NCBI RefSeq assembly: GCF_007655135.1
Contig: NC_045130.1
Coordinates: 7,378,001-7,442,000, forward strand
Direction of reading: 5' to 3'
DNA from: Punica granatum
Lineage: Eukaryota; Streptophyta; Magnoliopsida; Myrtales; Lythraceae
Length of the DNA stretch: 64,000 nt
In this document: piece after piece, positions 34,678-47,200 of the stretch
Position numbering within the stretch: position 1 is the first letter of the stretch
Layout of the letters: each line of letters starts with the position of its first letter
Program-made: the position numbers and the translations under genes
Notes under the pieces: generated by a model
What the model saw: the letters and a program-made list of their open reading frames with translations, nothing else
The model's database searches: none
Told to the model about the DNA's origin: nothing

Positions 34678-37110
34678 TGGATTACGTGGGGCATATGCCA
34701 ATATAATGTTGCTAATTTCCGGTTCATTTTGCCGCCGTCATCTTTATGGCGTTACGTTTCTTCCTCGAGTGCATTGAGCTACACATTGTCGCTTACATTT
34801 GAGCACTGAATTTGGATCTTGTTCAGAGGCTGAATTTTAAAAGCAGTACGAGCCCTATATACGGGATTGCTTATAATCATTTTTCTTTTTTTTTTTTTAA
34901 GTTATAAAGGAGACCAAAGGCCTAGTACATATAATGAAAGAGAAATTCTAAATAGCTAATAAAAGAACATGGATAGTACTATTAGGTATTGAACTTGCAC
35001 CTCCAAATCAACAGGCAATGTTGTGTGTCACTACGCTATAACATTTTTAATTGCTTGTGGTAGGAGCAAATCTATGTCTGAGATACTCACGTGTTCCATA
35101 AAACTAGACTTGAGGCCAACGTAACGCGTGGACGCTTGTGATTTTTTTTGTTAATTTGTCATAAATAAATAAATAAAATCTTTATGTATCTATGACTTAT
35201 TATGTTTATGGCTTATATGAAGTATTATATATTAGTAGATGTAACATTGATTCAGAGTATAGATTTGTTATCGTTACTGTTTTTCTAATATTAAAATTTA
35301 AATTTATTTGTAATATATTTGTTTAGATGATTTTATTTATTTTTTCATAGAAATTTATTCATAACGGTATAATTCTAAATCCAGTATAACTTCCCATATG
35401 AATAGCATATTAAATAATACATATTTTGCGTATTGATATTATAAAAATAGAACAATTTGTATTTGTAGTAATAAGAGTTACATATTTGTAACTTTTATCT
35501 TAAAAGTTCTATAACCATATAACATATTCAATATATGATATATGTGTCACTTTGCTGGGCCCAAAAGAATGAGCTCCTGGTCCGGTCCCCCCCTCGGTGA
35601 CTATCTATCCCCTAGACGTTATTTTTTAAGGTTTAATTAACTTATTTTATTTTAATTTCTCATTTTTCTTTTACTTTTTAAATAATTTTAATTTGCAATC
35701 ACTGATAAATTACCACGTAGACAAAATTAATGGTGTCAAGTCCACATTAAGAATGTCTTTTTTTTTCAAAAATAAAATATGAAAAAAAGCATAATAAAAA
35801 TAAGAAAAGTTGGATGGAAAGTTTTGAATACAAAACAATTGACACAACTAACCATGTTTCTAACACTACAATACTAATAAACTTATGCTCATTTCTCACA
35901 TTCTTTAAGTTTTTTATTAATTACTTTTGATGGGTTATTAAATTAAAGAAGATGAATGAAAATGCACTCAACCAAGAATTGAGTAATTGCTCAAAAATCT
36001 TACATGACATACTCACATCACACGAACGGAGGCTCCTCATCGCACAAACTCGAGGAGCCTACTTTAAATACCTATATAATGTTTATTATCCCTAAGTGAA
36101 ACTAAAACTCTTGTCCCATTCGTTAGTTATTTTAATAAATTTCATTTTTTCTTGTTAAGTTTTTTTTTTTTTTTCATAACTCTTTTGAACGTGATTCAAA
36201 CAAGGTAATATTGGTTAATTTGTCAACAAATAATCTGATCGTTTTAGTCAAATTAGTGTCTTTAGGAAAATATTTTTTCCCAACTTTCATAAAAAAAATA
36301 ATACAAAAATTGTATAAAAAATGCAAGGTATACAAATTAGGATATTTGTAATGTTCTTTTTCCTCAAATTTTAGTAATTTTTATAAAATTCTTCAACCCT
36401 CGAATTTGAAGTATTCTACCTTCACCCAATTCACAAGGCTCAACAAGCAATTGGTATTTCATGATCAAACAATTAGGTCAGTGATTTCGAAAAATAATTT
36501 TTTTCTCCATTTTTCTCCATTTGCCCTATGCATACAAGTATTTCCCACTGTTTTCCCCAAATAACTATAGGTATATAAATAATGTTTCCCATGAAAAAAA
36601 ACCTCTAACATTCCCAAGTAAATATAACGTCATGTTTTTCATCCATACATGTACAAACTTTTCTCATTTTTTTTCCTGAACACTGTAGGATTTAACAATG
36701 TGATATCCTCTCTATCTATTATCTTTTTCTAAAAATTTAAACATGTATCCCATGCTTTATTTTTCTTTATAAATATCAATTATGTCTTTCTTTTAATTCG
36801 TATTATTTATTATTATCCATAAACTTTCCTCTTTTATATTGTGTCGTTTCATGAATTATACTTATATGCTTACTTTTTGTGTTATAAGTACTATATTTTC
36901 TCCCTTTTTTTAGGTGAAATATTTTTTTCTACATTTATCCGTATAAGAAGACCTAATCATGAAAACTGATTTCATTATTAATATATCTTTCACAAATTTA
37001 TAAAATGGGAATACATTATGTTCTCCATTATTTAATGTTATTTACAAATTTTCAAATCATTTAATGCAGTTTTTAGACTTGTAAAGAAGCACGGGAAAAA
37101 TACTTAATTA
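34678..37110. other. AT-rich intergenic region
   Basis: No gene is supported. The first 150-200 bases should be the 3' UTR of the second PPR gene. The SINE-like copy at 34885-35045 is listed separately. The rest is AT-rich with poly(T) runs and no recognisable frame. Confidence 0.5.
34885..35045 (-). mobile_element. SINE-like element, dispersed family member
   Basis: On the minus strand TTATAGCGTAGTGACACAC (box A-like) and GTGCAAGTTCAATACCTAA (box B-like) lead into TTCTTTTATTAGCTATTTAG, ATATGTACTAGGCC and TCCTTTATAACTTAAAAAAA, ending in a poly(A) tail. This is the best-preserved member of the family seen in this window. Confidence 0.7.
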
Positions 37111-37139
37111 CTAGTTTTCTATCCCGTGCATTTGCACGG
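37111..37139 (-). mobile_element. Helitron 3' terminus (minus orientation)
   Basis: On the minus strand the sequence reads CCGTGCAAATGCACGG, a perfect 7-bp-stem hairpin with a two-base loop, then nine bases, then CTAG followed by T. These are the signature features of a Helitron 3' end. The element extends to the right. A candidate 5' end near 38625, where the minus strand reads TCCATATATATCTATATATA, is only a guess. Confidence 0.65.
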
Positions 37140-38640
37140 ATTCGTTTTCATATATTCCTATACAAATTTTTATTGAAATTATTTACATTTTAAAACACAA
37201 ATTTTATGATTAAAAATAAAAATAATAAATTCAACTATTAATTATAATTTCAAATATTTACCTTAATATTTTTTGTTAAAAATTACAGTAAGTTAATTAT
37301 TCTTTTGCCACATAGCAAGTTAATGATTATAATAATATTTTGAAACTATTTATTTGAATTGATACTTGTTAATTATCAATATAGATTGACATATATTAAG
37401 TTTAGTAATTAGAACAAAACTTCATTTCACTCATTTTCTTAAATAATATTTATGAGATTCTTATTTTTAAAATTTTATTTTTACTTCATTTATGATTTTA
37501 ATCTCATAGCGCTATATCATAATATTTTTCATTTATAAGAGCATAAATTTTTTGAAAATTATATTTTTATTTATGAGCTTAAAACATATAGATATATATA
37601 ATTTTTATAACAATTATTTTGAATTTTGAATAACATATTGCCTACTTAACATAATCAAATATTTTCAATAGCTAATTTCAAGTTTCATACGATAATTAAA
37701 TGATAAAATTAGACTAATTTTGCAATAAACAGTCCCAATTAGTAAGTATTATATTATACATATATTTAATAGTAAGTACATTAGAGAGATTCGCTATATA
37801 CGACATCCTTATGATAAGTTCATATATATTTACTTCATTACCCATTTTTTTAAATATGCAGATTTGTTGACATCCTTGTTTAATTTTTATATTATCATGA
37901 GTCATAAATACTAATAACAATTTTAATCTTATATAGAAATTAGATTTATATCCAATTAAATAAATGAATTTCACATGATTAAACAACTCTCTTAAACTTT
38001 TTAAAATTTAGTTCACTAATGAGAGATCATTTAATAACATAGGATTCAATTTTAGTTATATGACTCTAAGTTTGTAGAATTAATGATTTGTTATTATTTT
38101 TTTGAAATTTTTATAAGAAAAACTTTTTTTTTGTGTTCTATATTTGTGTTATGCGCGGTTTCTTCTTTTCAGACATTTATTTCATTATATAATTATATAT
38201 ATTTAAAATGATTTGTTTCTTAAGAATCATAAAAATAACAAAAAAATGTTAAATTTCACACAATAATCTTTGAATATATCATTCGATGAAGTTGAAATAA
38301 TTAACTTATTCAGTATATCTTTTTGAAATTTCTCTTACAAATTTGATTTATACATTTTTATACTCAATTTCATATATTCTAATTTTTTTCACATGTCAAA
38401 TTCCCAATAGTTTATGGTTTAAATAAAAATTATATATATTTATATATTTATAGTTTGAGTAATGACCCTATTGAACGCATCTCTTATACAAATTTGATTT
38501 ATGCATTTTTATACTCAATTTTATATATTTTAATTTCTTTCACATGCCAATAATTTATGGTTTGAATAATGACCCTTTTTAATGGAAAGTTGAGTCAATT
38601 TTAATATATATATATAGATATATATGGATGGATTATTATT
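37140..38640. other. AT-rich region, probable Helitron interior
   Basis: No gene is supported; frames here are short and low in complexity. A phrase of about 110-130 bases (CTTACAAATTTGATTTATAC ... TTTATGGTTTAAAT) starting at 38333 recurs with changes at 38483, a tandem duplication with a period of about 150 bp. Confidence 0.5.
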
Positions 38641-39312
38641 TTAATTAATGCAGGAAACCAAGGCCATGATCCACATGGCACATGTTGAAGTCGTGGACGC
38701 AAAAAGAAAAGGAGAGAAAAAAATTGCTACATATGAATATGGATCCAAACTTCGGATTGGTAGGCTGATGGACGAAACAGGGAAAAAAACAATAAAGAAA
38801 AAGAGAAAAAAAAACAATTGCAAAATGCGAACATGGATCCAAAGTTTGGTTTGGTAGGCTGATGCCCAAGACATTATCTCTTATATTTCTTTTTCTTGAT
38901 AAGCAGATATTATCTTATTGTTCGGTATACTAGTGTAGGGTGCGACACCACGGGAATAAAAACACCCGTGGGTGCGCGTCTTGTAATTTTTCGCTATCGG
39001 CTTGACGGGGTGCTTGCTCCGGGAGGACATATATAGTCCAAATTAATTTGAAGTTTGGTATAGGCATAAAAAAAGTCCCAACTATCCCTCGTGCGGGATT
39101 GGAACATGTCACGTGTCGCATTCATCAAGAAATAAAAGACATGTCCCATTAGCCTGACCTACTCAAATACATGTCAGGAGGAGGAGCCAATACTAAATAG
39201 ATGGACACTGAAGAAAAAAGATAGACAGCCATCATCAATCATCGCAAACTTTATTTTCCTCTATAGCTTTGCTTCTTCTCATCTCCATCTTCGAGCAGCT
39301 CCCTCCCTTCCT
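38641..39312. promoter_or_regulatory. Upstream region of the E1-alpha gene
   Basis: The core promoter and 5' UTR of the gene starting at 39313 must lie here. A local duplication is visible: ATGGATCCAAACTTCGG-TTGGTAGGCTGATG near 38737 and ATGGATCCAAAGTTTGG-TTGGTAGGCTGATG near 38832. A palindromic pair (ACACCACGGGAATAAAAACA and CCCGTGGGTG) lies near 38945-38975. CTTCTTCTCATCTCCATCTTCGAGCAGCTCCC just before the ATG looks like a pyrimidine-rich plant leader. I cannot place a TATA box with confidence. Confidence 0.4.
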
Positions 39313-42300
39313 ATGGCTTCCTGGTTCAGAAGATCATCGGGGTCCGTAAAGACCGTTGCCCGGCAGCTTCTGAGCTCGAGGTTGGGCTCTGGGGGAGCTC
39401 TCAACCAGAGCTTCGCCATTGCCAGGAGCTCACCTCATCCATTGCCACTCTCTTCCCGGAGCTCTCTGGTGATTTGGGGCATGAGTCGGGTCGCCGAGCT
39501 TGGCACAATACAGAGGTTTGAGTCGACTGAAGAGGAGAAGCATCTCGAGCCGCCGGAGGAGGAAGACAGTGATCTGGATTACCATGAGGTGAGTCCTTTT
39601 ATGTCTCATCTTCTTTTCCATGGGTTTACTGATCAAAACAAAAAGGGGCCTCGCGAAAAGTTACGATCTTTATATCCCCATAATAATCAGAAGCTGTTCG
39701 AATATACTTCTCGATGTTTTATCGGGACTTATACGCAGTAAAGGTGTTTAATATTTTTATCAATTACCAAGACAAAGAGAAACACCGGAGTACCGTTGAG
39801 TACGGTATCGGGGGCTCCGGCTATTGGTAATGAAACCTGTTTCTCGATGACACGGGAAGAACTTCCATAGGCATCAATCTGTGAAAGCTAATATTGATTA
39901 CTAACGTTTCGGATAAATCGGGGGGTAAATACAAAATTATGGGACTTGTGGTGGACAGAGGGGATAAGAGTTCACGTTTGTCATGTCTAGGTCATGCAGT
40001 GCTGTCTGAATCATTCATTCCTTCTATTCAGGGGAAAACCTTTTAAAGATCCCATCTCGTCACACATTTTTAATTTCTTTTTGATAAATAAAATAAAAGA
40101 ATCTTAAATTTATAATATAAGATAAATTTTATTAATTCCGTCTCATCGCGATAATAATTTGCGAGAAAGAAAAGATCATTTAGAAATTTTTCTTTCTCAT
40201 CCTAAGCGACTGCATCGTCATCGGAAGTTGCCTGTCTCTATCCAGACTTTGACGGGACATGCAGTTTTGAGTTTTGCGGTCTCCTTGGAGGAACAAAAGG
40301 ACGAAAAATGATGGAACTAGAACCCTCCTGTCGGTGCCCTCTTGCTGTTTCCTTCCCCTCCCTTTCGCGTGAGAGCAGCTTCCGTGGTTAGCAATAGAAC
40401 ATCAGGTCCAAAATTTATCGAACACTCCGATCAGAGCCGAGTTAAATGATGGACAGAACGAGTCACTGATGAGAGCTCAGATTGATCTTGGGCCTCATTA
40501 AGGTGTCATTTTTGGGTGCCTAAGAGTCAATCGAGAGGGCGCATCTGTGCTTTAAGCGTGCGGTAATCTTCTTCTTCTTTTTTTTTTTTTTTTTTCCCCG
40601 AAAGGACAACGGACAATGATGTACTGGGCCTTCTTTTGGCAGAGTTAACGCATCCTTCTCCTATTGGGCTTTAATTATCTCCGGTTAGCTGTCAAGCCCA
40701 TGACGGCCCAAGAAGTTGTCTTTGCGAGATGACACCACCTATGGAAGGATGCCTACTTTTTTGCATTGAATTAGCGTATCACCTGTGTTTTGCCAACTGC
40801 ATTACGCTTTATAATTGGATCTCTCGTGTGTTCATAGAAAGCTAGGCATCCATGTCCACATATTTAAATTCCATTTTTTCCTAAGAAATGAATGATGTTG
40901 GCCTGGTCGTACCGTCTCGATGGGGTATCAATGGAACTTGCTTCCTTCTCTTATGCTGGAACATTACCTTGCTCGATCGCAAAAGGGGAAAAAGAAAAAG
41001 AGCATGACCACCTTTAATTGCAGGAGATGGATTTTCCCGGAGGAAAGGTCCGTTTCACCTCGGAGATGGAGTTTATCTCTGGGAACTCCGAGACGAGAGT
41101 GCCGTGTTTTAGAGTTCTTGATCAGTATGGCCGCCTACTTAACAATGTCGACTTCGAACAGGTAAAAAGACTCTTGACCTAGCTACTCAACTCGTTGAGC
41201 GTATAGATAGTAATATTTTCTTCTTAAGCCAAATCCTTTTACGTTTGGTATTACTTAGGTGAGTGAGGAAGCTGCAGTTAAGATTTACGCCAATATGGTC
41301 ACCCTTCAAATGATGGACGTGATACTATACGAAGCTCAGAGGCAAGGAAGAATATCTTTCTACCTCACCTCGATGGGCGAAGAAGCTATCAACATCGCAT
41401 CAGCGGCAGCCCTCTCAGACGACGATGTTGTCCTTCCTCAGGTTTGCTTCACTGGAAACAGATTAAAATGTTAAAGAGTTCCAGGGAAAGGGAATACAGA
41501 AAACCGGATTCGTGTCCATTCAGCTTTTTCTGCTGTTCCACCTAATGCATTATAACATTCTTTGGATCTCAGTAGAATTCTCGTTTTGAAACTACGATTG
41601 AACTGATGAAGTTCATATTGGCGGGCAGTATCGAGAGCACGGTGTTCTGTTGTGGCGAGGCTTCACCATGCAAGAGTTTGCCAATCAATTGATGGGCAAC
41701 AGGTTCGACTATGGGAAAGGGAGGCAGATGCCGATACATTACGGGTCTAATAAGCACAACTACGTCACAATCTCATCCCCGATTGCGTGAGATCTTATAA
41801 GAATTGGCGCAACACCATTTTCATTTCATTCAAGCTTTCTTCTATATTAATTCTTACCCCCCGGACTTTGTTGTTCTTCACCAGAACTCAGCTTCCCCAA
41901 GCGGTGGGAATCGCTTATTCACTTAAGATGGACAAGAAAAATGCATGCGCTGTCACTTATATCGGCGATGGCGGCACCAGTGAGGTAGTCTTTTCCAGAA
42001 AATTATGTTATATCCTACTTCCAGCCGGAAAAGTTGGCTCTCGCTAGAATTGTTTTTCCTGATAGTGTACTTCAGGATTTCCTAGAACTAAACCAATCGG
42101 GTTTTTACGGAATCTAGGGGGACTTCCATGCGGGTTTGAACTTTGCAGCGGTTACAGAATCCCCCGTCCTCTTTATCTGTCGAAACAACGGATGGGCCAT
42201 CAGCACCCATATAAGCGAACAGTTTCGAAGTACGTCTTCTCCCCGCCTGTCTCTCGAGTTGATATATATTGTGACTCGGTTTACTTGCTGAGAAACATAA

Positions 42301-43053
42301 AGAAGTGAAGTTTCCTTGTGTATCATATCCGCCAGGTGATGGAGTGGTCGTCAAGGGTCGAGCTTATGGTATCCCAAGCATTCGTGTCGATGGCAATGAC
42401 GCTCTCGCTGTGTATACTGCAGTGAAAAGAGCTCGTGAAATCGCTATAGAGAAACACACACCTATTCTAATCGAGGTTGTTGAATGTTATATGCTTTTGA
42501 TTGCAGAAACTATTGCCATCTTCTCTTTGCTTATTAATTTTCCTTTGGCTCCTTTGTCAGGCTATGACATATAGAGTTGGCCACCACTCAACCTCAGACG
42601 ATTCCACAAAGTACCGGCCAATCAATGAGATCGAGTACTGGAAAACGGCGAGAAACCCAGTAAGCAAATTCCGTAACTGGGTCGAAAGTAATGGATGGTG
42701 GAGTGATGAAGCCGAGGCTGAGCTCCGCACGAGAGTCCGGAAACAGGTAAAGAAATTCACGAAACCGACTCTCTTGTGCTGCTTAGTACTGCTACTACGA
42801 CTCTTGTACTGCTTAGTACGGCTCTCCTCTCTTGTACTGCTTAGTACTGCTCTGCTCACCCGCTAAAACTCTCTTGATCTCGCAGTTACTGCAGGCAATT
42901 CAGAATGCAGAGAAAACCGAGAAGCCTCCATTGAGAGAGCTGTTTGCCGATGTCTATGACGTCCCACCAGCGAATCTCCAGGATCAGGAGGCGGAGCTCC
43001 GAGAAGCCATCAAGAGACATCTGGAGGACTATCCATCAGATGTTCCTGTCTAA
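39313..43053 (+). CDS. Branched-chain 2-oxoacid dehydrogenase E1 alpha subunit
   Basis: Nine exons: 39313-39588, 41024-41161, 41259-41441, 41629-41786, 41885-41984, 42118-42229, 42336-42475, 42561-42746, 42886-43053. All are GT-AG and the joined frame encodes 486 residues. The first 60-odd residues are Arg/Ser-rich without acidic residues, a mitochondrial presequence. The thiamine diphosphate motif is complete: GDG at about 279-281 and NN at about 308-309 (YIGDGG ... [11 protein letters not shown]). The loop [16 protein letters not shown] at about 373-388 keeps the serines that a kinase phosphorylates in the mammalian enzyme. The enzyme forms an alpha2-beta2 E1 with the beta subunit and decarboxylates the 2-oxoacids of Leu, Ile and Val as the first step of the mitochondrial BCKDH complex. 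Exon 1 holds the presequence and is separated from the rest by a 1435-bp intron. Confidence 0.96.
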
Positions 43054-44283
43054 AGCCTATCGTTATGCCCAAAGCTTGTTGGTAAGTTATCTCAAATTAG
43101 ACAAAGATGTATATATACTGCTTCGTATATATGTCCCTGATCCTGCCAAAGATCAGGAGAATTGGATTAAAAGATTGCATTGTAGTAATCACCCATTGCT
43201 CCTTTCGGATTATCGAGGTCCGATCCGAGCTGGACATGAAATTCATAATTCGATGTTTCATTATGGAAAATATGAAAATTTCCTCATTCCTTTATCTCTA
43301 ACATACATATGGGCACACAACTAAAAATCCCCTTCTCTCGTGCCTAAAGTCGGTACAAGACACGTGTTCAGGACGCCACTAGAAATTTTGTCCATTTATT
43401 TCCTTGTAAGCTCTAAACTCGGTTCTATTGGCACGTCTCAACTACTCTCATAATTTTCAATGAGACAATGAGATGTTTTCAGCCTAATCACTGATACTAG
43501 TTCTCAATCCGGTTCTCGACTTGCTCTCGTTTTGATCTACTAGACGAAGCGACCCAGTAGGCTGGGCCATGATAAGCCCGAACCGGTCCATCATCAGGAA
43601 AACATCTGAACCGGTAGTTTTTACAGTTGGGCGTTGCGCCGGAGAAGATATGTATCGATTTAAAAAACTAAACTTTAACCGAGACAGGCAAACTTTTGTC
43701 ATCATCTTTTTGGCGGACTTCCTTGTAATCTGATGCTGGCGGCACTCTTGAGCTCAATCTCCGATGTCCGAATATCCCGGAGAATATGTTTTTTATATTC
43801 CCAGAATCTTCCCTTGTTGTCCAATGCCCTCCCTGAGAGCAACACTCTCTGGGGGGGAGAGATAGAGAGAGAAAGAGTACGAATGACTCCCCAATCACCA
43901 TACCACTTAATCCAATCTCATTGGGTGACCAATCTCAATCCCCACCTTTGATCCGCCTTCTTTTACGATAAACTCGCTTGTCCCGTCCATTGTTGCGCTC
44001 CGATATTTATAGCAAGAACCGAGCTTGAGAGCTGAGCCCGGAACTGTTCGTGAAATTTCCCCCCCAGAGAGGTGCCCTTCTGTCAGTTGCAGTCAACCGA
44101 TCTGCGCCGTCTCTGATAACCGAGCTTTTGAACGCGGCATCCGTTGCAGTAAAACTAGTTTCTTTCGTCAGTCTTCATGTATCATATTCGTGGAAGACTC
44201 CATTGAGAGCTGAGCTTTCTCTTGACAAGCACGCGTATTTGTTTGAGAATTCAACTCTCGGAGACTTCAGCGGGATTTCATAT
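43054..44283. other. Spacer and probable kinase promoter and leader
   Basis: No independent gene is supported. The first part should hold the E1-alpha 3' UTR. The frame of the kinase is open upstream of its chosen start back to an ATG at 44050, which would add 78 residues with no family similarity. Confidence 0.5.
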
Positions 44284-47200
44284 ATGGAGACGCCTTCTTC
44301 TCCTTCTTATGTTATCATCGCATTTGATGCCACTAAGGTTAGGAATGAGCATGAGCTCTGGGTCACTCTAAACAATGTTCAGGCCAGAGGCGATATTCTC
44401 CGTGGAGGGGACACTATTGTTGTTCTGGGAGTCCTACATAAGGTGACTCACCCTAGTAAGTGTTTGACTTTGGCATTTCCCTTAATCAACGATGATTACT
44501 TTGCAACAACTGCTAACAGATTAATCCCCTGAGCGTGGTCTTTAGAATGACGCCCTTAAGCTTTCTGGGCTCGACATTTTTAATCGATTTCAAATGATAT
44601 ACATGCCATTGACGCTGAACCTGGCTGGAAATTTCAGTCATTTTAACGAAGCTTGTTGTGGCCAATGGACTTCCTTGCCCGAATAGCTTCATATGTGGCA
44701 CACTTAAGTTTTATGTACGATTCAGAAGTAGTTTAGTGCATATATGTACTACTAATATTATTTTATGCAAAATATGAGTGCATGAAAGGAACTTCTCTTC
44801 AGAGTTTTGCGTGGTTAAGCTATAGGTAGAAGGATTTATTTTTTAATCTAATAGCAATTCACATAAAGTTTTTCCCTTTGATAGAAAAGGATTATTCCTC
44901 AATGTGTATCTCTTGTTTGGTTTGCATAGTGGGTTTCCAAATTACACCGAACGAAGATGCTTTTACTGGTACTAATTCCACTCGAGCGATGGAGGAGGAA
45001 GTTTCACAGAAAACTGAGGCCTATGTGAATATGCTTCTCAAGAGTGCTGAGAAATGCGAAGATGATGGGGTAAAATATGCTTTGAATTTCTGAATATGTA
45101 TTACATGTCCTGTCAATGCAAGGAGATAGCATTATGCATTTGTTCATTTGAGAAAAGTATTCCTTTCACTGGGGCATAGGTCTAAAACAAATGGGAATAT
45201 ATATTTATATATTTAGGCATGATACCTGGATAGAGTGTTACCGGCACTTTTTTCTAAGGTAATTATTTCGATAATGCAAAATATCATGGCATATATTTTC
45301 ATTATAAGTAACATCGTCTTAGAAACTCTCAGGGGTCGAATGTGGCAACTTAAAACCATTTTGCTATTAATTATATTAGGATACTACTAGCTAAGGAAAA
45401 GAAAAATTCACTTAGCATTTAGATGTGAAGATTGTAAAACAGAGATCCTGCTTTTATTTTTAAAGAGAGATTCTCGAGTATCAGGCATCCCGAACTTAAA
45501 AAATTCGCGGGACTTAAAACTTCTCCGACACTAGAATTTCATGTATAGCAAAAAGTCTCCTGTTACTATGAATATTATCACATTGAAGGACGAGTGCGCT
45601 CCTTGGTGGTAACGAGCATTTATTTTCATTTCTTCCTTTCCCTATATTCAGGTAAGCATGGAAGTAAAAGTCATAGCTGGAGCTCCTGTCAAGCAAGTTA
45701 TCTTACAAGAGGCTTTTACATGTAAGGCAACTTGGGTTGTACTTGACAGGTAGTTCCTAACCTCTATTTTCCGTGCTAATTTATTGCTTTTCCTTGTACA
45801 ATTTACAATAGTTTTACTGTCTGAATTGCTCGCACAGAGCATATACTTTTAAGGCTTGGTTTCTGTAGTCTGTCAACAAAGACGCGTGGATTAAATGGAT
45901 TTGCACTTGTGATCCGCACTGAGCCATACAAGCTATTTTCTTCTTTTCTTAGTTGAGATTGCTTTTAAGCCTCTCTTGTTGTTGCGTGATGCATATATCC
46001 TGTCAGTTTCTCCTTCAAGACGGCCCATTTCTTTTAATTCCCTTCATAGGCACCTCAGGAAAGATTTCAAGTTCTACCTTAAACAAATACCGTGCAAGGT
46101 GGCACTCATCCAAGATAGCTTGTCTGTGGACATTCTGAGATCCACTAGAACAACTGAGGCCAACCTCATAGAACACAGGCGATTTTACTCCGTGTCCAAG
46201 CCAATTCTATCTTTGGCTATGCAAGGTGGTGAGAACAAGGAACAATCTGCTATTACGAGCCCTGAAAACTTTCGCAAGCTCCAAAGGAATTCAATTGTAT
46301 CTGACCTTGGGGATTTCCAGATAAGTGAGAAGGCAGGTAAGAGTCTGTATCCTTCAATTGTTTGTGTGACATTTTCAACCTTTCTTCTATATGCTTGAAA
46401 AAAATACTTTTATTACTTCCCCAAGAGTTTGACGCTTCGTTTGGTTTCGCAGTTAAAATCACTAAAATTTTAACTTTAACTTTAACTCAATACACTACAC
46501 AACAAAAATACACATTTTCTAAGTAAAAAATTTTGACTTTTAACTTTAACTCAACACACTACACAATCATTTATCCTTTTCCACAATCAAAATTAAATTT
46601 ACTTTAACTCTGAAACCAAACGCACCATGACTATTCAGCATCTCGTTTCTGTGGTTTTTGAGAGCCGGGTTATGGAGTTTGTTAGATTTGGTGAGAGAAA
46701 TTAAACCGAGACAAGAACGAAGCTTATCGAGCTTGAAAAAAATCCCCTACAATGGGAAAGGGACTTATGAATGTGGCAAATTCTATGAGAATATTAATAA
46801 GTTACTTTCATAAAATTACAGAATTTCAACTTTGGCATATGGAATTTGGAAACATGGTGTCAGCGAGAGGAAGTTACAAAATGGAAATGACAAAGCAGAT
46901 CTCTAGAACTGGATCACTTAGTAAAAGGATTTTGTTATTAGTTAGTTGACAGTTCAATGCCTTAAATTAGGGAAAGTTTCAAACTGTTTGAGTTCATGTA
47001 TGCTGTTGAACACTGAATCCTGTATATTCATCTTCACTGCTTAGAGTAGATTCTGTTTCTCTGTCTTATAGGAGTGTCTACTAAGGACGAGGGTAAATCG
47101 GTCCCTCACATCCACAAAAGAAATACGTTCCGACTGAGCTCCTTAGAAGCTCCAATTCTCTGTGCAACTTGTGGGACCAGAACTGAATTGGATCTCAAAG

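Noticed and set aside
38939..39120. Possible tRNA-derived element (GGGATTGGAACATGTC)
   Set aside because: A box B-like phrase is present, but I could not find a matching box A, tail or target-site duplication.
43484..43951. Short frames between the E1-alpha and kinase genes
   Set aside because: They have no similarity to known families, lie on both strands and overlap, and their composition is that of spacer DNA.
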